In this document: piece by piece, positions 63,104 to 64,000 of the stretch
Layout: every line of letters begins with the position of its first letter
Numbering within the stretch: the first letter of the stretch is position 1
Source: Roseateles noduli
GTDB lineage: Bacteria; Pseudomonadota; Gammaproteobacteria; Burkholderiales; Burkholderiaceae_C
Direction: 5' to 3'
Assembly (NCBI GenBank): GCA_002205125.1
Contig: NIOE01000007.1
Location: 124,001 to 188,000, forward strand
Length of the DNA stretch: 64,000 bases
Notes under the pieces: model-generated
The model's database searches: none
What the model was told of the DNA's origin: nothing
The model's input: the letters and a program-made list of their open reading frames with translations, nothing else
Position numbers and translations under genes: made by a program

Positions 63104-64000
63104 GCGTCGACCTGAACCGCCGCGGACTGATGCTCGGTGCCGCGATCGTCTCGGGATCGACGGCCTGGCCGGCGCTGGCGCAGGACGGTTTCGACCGTCC
63201 GCCCGAGGCGCCGCCGACGCCCGCGCCGCTGCCGTTGCCGCTCGAACAGACGAAGCTTGCGAACGGCTTGCGTGTCGTCGTGCTGCCGCGCCCCGGCGCA
63301 CCGCGCACGGCGGTCCGCCTGATCGGGGAGGGCGGCTGGCTGCGCGACCCGGCCGGCAAGGACGGCCTGGCGGAAGTCGCGCTGTCCATGCTCGCGCAGG
63401 GCGCGAAGCGCGACGGCGAGGAGATGGAATCCGCCGACATCGCCTATGCGGGCGATCTGCTCGGCCTGCCGCTGCGGCTGGAACTCACGCCCTCGACGGC
63501 GGAGATCGTGCTGGAGGCCTTGCCCGATCAATGCGACGACGCGGTCAACCTGCTGGCGGATCTGACGCAGCGGCCGCTGCTCGCCTTTGAAGCGCTGGAG
63601 CACATCCGCAGCCGCGCGATCGATGCGCTGGTGCTGCGGCGCGCCGATGCGCTGCTGCTGGCGCCGTGGGCGGCGCGGCGGCAGTTCCGCGGCCGCGCGC
63701 AGCCGGTGCAGACCTCGGCCAGCCTGAAGCGCCTGAAGCGCGATGACGTGCTCGGCTTCCACCGCCAGTACTGGCGGCCGGAGCGCGCGGTGCTGCTGTT
63801 CACCGGCGATCTGAGCTTGCAGACCGCGCGGAGCTTGGCCGAAGACTTCATGGGCGGTTGGCGCGTGGCGAAGCTGCCGCCGGCCGGGCCGACGCCCGCG
63901 GTGGCGTTGCCGGCAACGGCACCGACGCCGGCGGTCGCGCAGTTCCTGCCGCTGCCGCAGGGGCAGGGCTGTCGTCTGATCGTGCAGACGCCGGTGCCGC
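63100..64000 (+). CDS. Second M16 peptidase-like protein, Tat signal, cut by window edge
   Basis: The first 300 residues are visible. A twin-arginine-like leader (L-N-R-R-G-L-M-L, cut near PALAQD) is followed by TKLANGLRVVVLPRPGAPRT, the usual M16 beginning. The catalytic position reads GLAEVALSMLAQGA, so HxxEH is missing here too. ATG 63100 overlaps the preceding stop (ATGA). The rest of the gene lies beyond the window. Confidence 0.88.
   Translation, partial: MSVDLNRRGLMLGAAIVSGSTAWPALAQDGFDRPPEAPPTPAPLPLPLEQTKLANGLRVVVLPRPGAPRTAVRLIGEGGWLRDPAGKDGLAEVALSMLAQGAKRDGEEMESADIAYAGDLLGLPLRLELTPSTAEIVLEALPDQCDDAVNLLADLTQRPLLAFEALEHIRSRAIDALVLRRADALLLAPWAARRQFRGRAQPVQTSASLKRLKRDDVLGFHRQYWRPERAVLLFTGDLSLQTARSLAEDFMGGWRVAKLPPAGPTPAVALPATAPTPAVAQFLPLPQGQGCRLIVQTPVP

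Noticed and set aside
1-64000. CRISPR arrays, tRNA or rRNA genes, prophage
   Set aside because: No spaced repeat array, no cloverleaf or rRNA-like sequence and no phage structural genes were recognised.

Overview
The window is GC-rich, densely packed bacterial DNA. Gene content and neighbourhoods (alr beside lplT, an aromatic aminotransferase, several Tat-exported proteins, TonB receptors, outer-membrane phospholipase A, AmpG-like permease) suggest a Gram-negative betaproteobacterium of the Burkholderiales, most like the Roseateles/Mitsuaria/Rubrivivax group. This placement is an inference from gene style; no rRNA or tRNA gene was seen.

Layout. 0-10.6 kb is mostly housekeeping: alanine racemase, lysophospholipid transporter, SGNH hydrolase, EamA exporter, glutathione peroxidase, Crp/Fnr regulator, DUF2332 protein, BON protein, M20 peptidase and aromatic aminotransferase. 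10.6-42.8 kb is dominated by peptidoglycan turnover. On the plus strand are a D-amino-acid dehydrogenase, a cytosolic beta-lactamase-fold hydrolase, an LD-carboxypeptidase and a PBP4-type DD-peptidase. On the minus strand are two TonB receptors, a Tat-exported LD-carboxypeptidase, a D-Ala-D-Ala dipeptidase, a LysR regulator, a split dipeptide ABC transporter (DppA apart from DppBCDF), an AmiD-like amidase, a BadF-type amino-sugar kinase, a DigH-like GHL10 lipoprotein, a NagX-like membrane acyltransferase, an AmpG-like permease, MurQ and an L,D-transpeptidase-like lipoprotein. Together they read as a locus for taking in cell-wall fragments and dismantling both the sugars and the D-amino-acid peptides. 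Toxin-antitoxin modules at about 14.4 and 25.0 kb interrupt it.

42.9-51.2 kb carries phospholipase A, a MATE exporter and a second, complete peptide ABC transporter operon (permeases, two ATPases, binding protein). 51.4-54.5 kb has a membrane-tethered receiver protein translationally coupled to a penicillin-acylase-family enzyme. The remainder holds a DUF6515 protein, a PIN toxin with an odd antitoxin, XdhC and a CoxG-like protein, an acyltransferase, a WYL-type regulator, NDH-2, a glyoxalase-fold protein and two overlapping M16 peptidase-like genes, the last cut by the right edge.

Regulatory sequence that can be read includes several strong intrinsic terminators, a nested hairpin ahead of dadA, a LacI-type tandem palindrome ahead of the 32-35 kb TonB receptor, inverted repeats ahead of the kinase-amidase-dpp operon, and a murQ promoter whose spacer is itself a palindrome.
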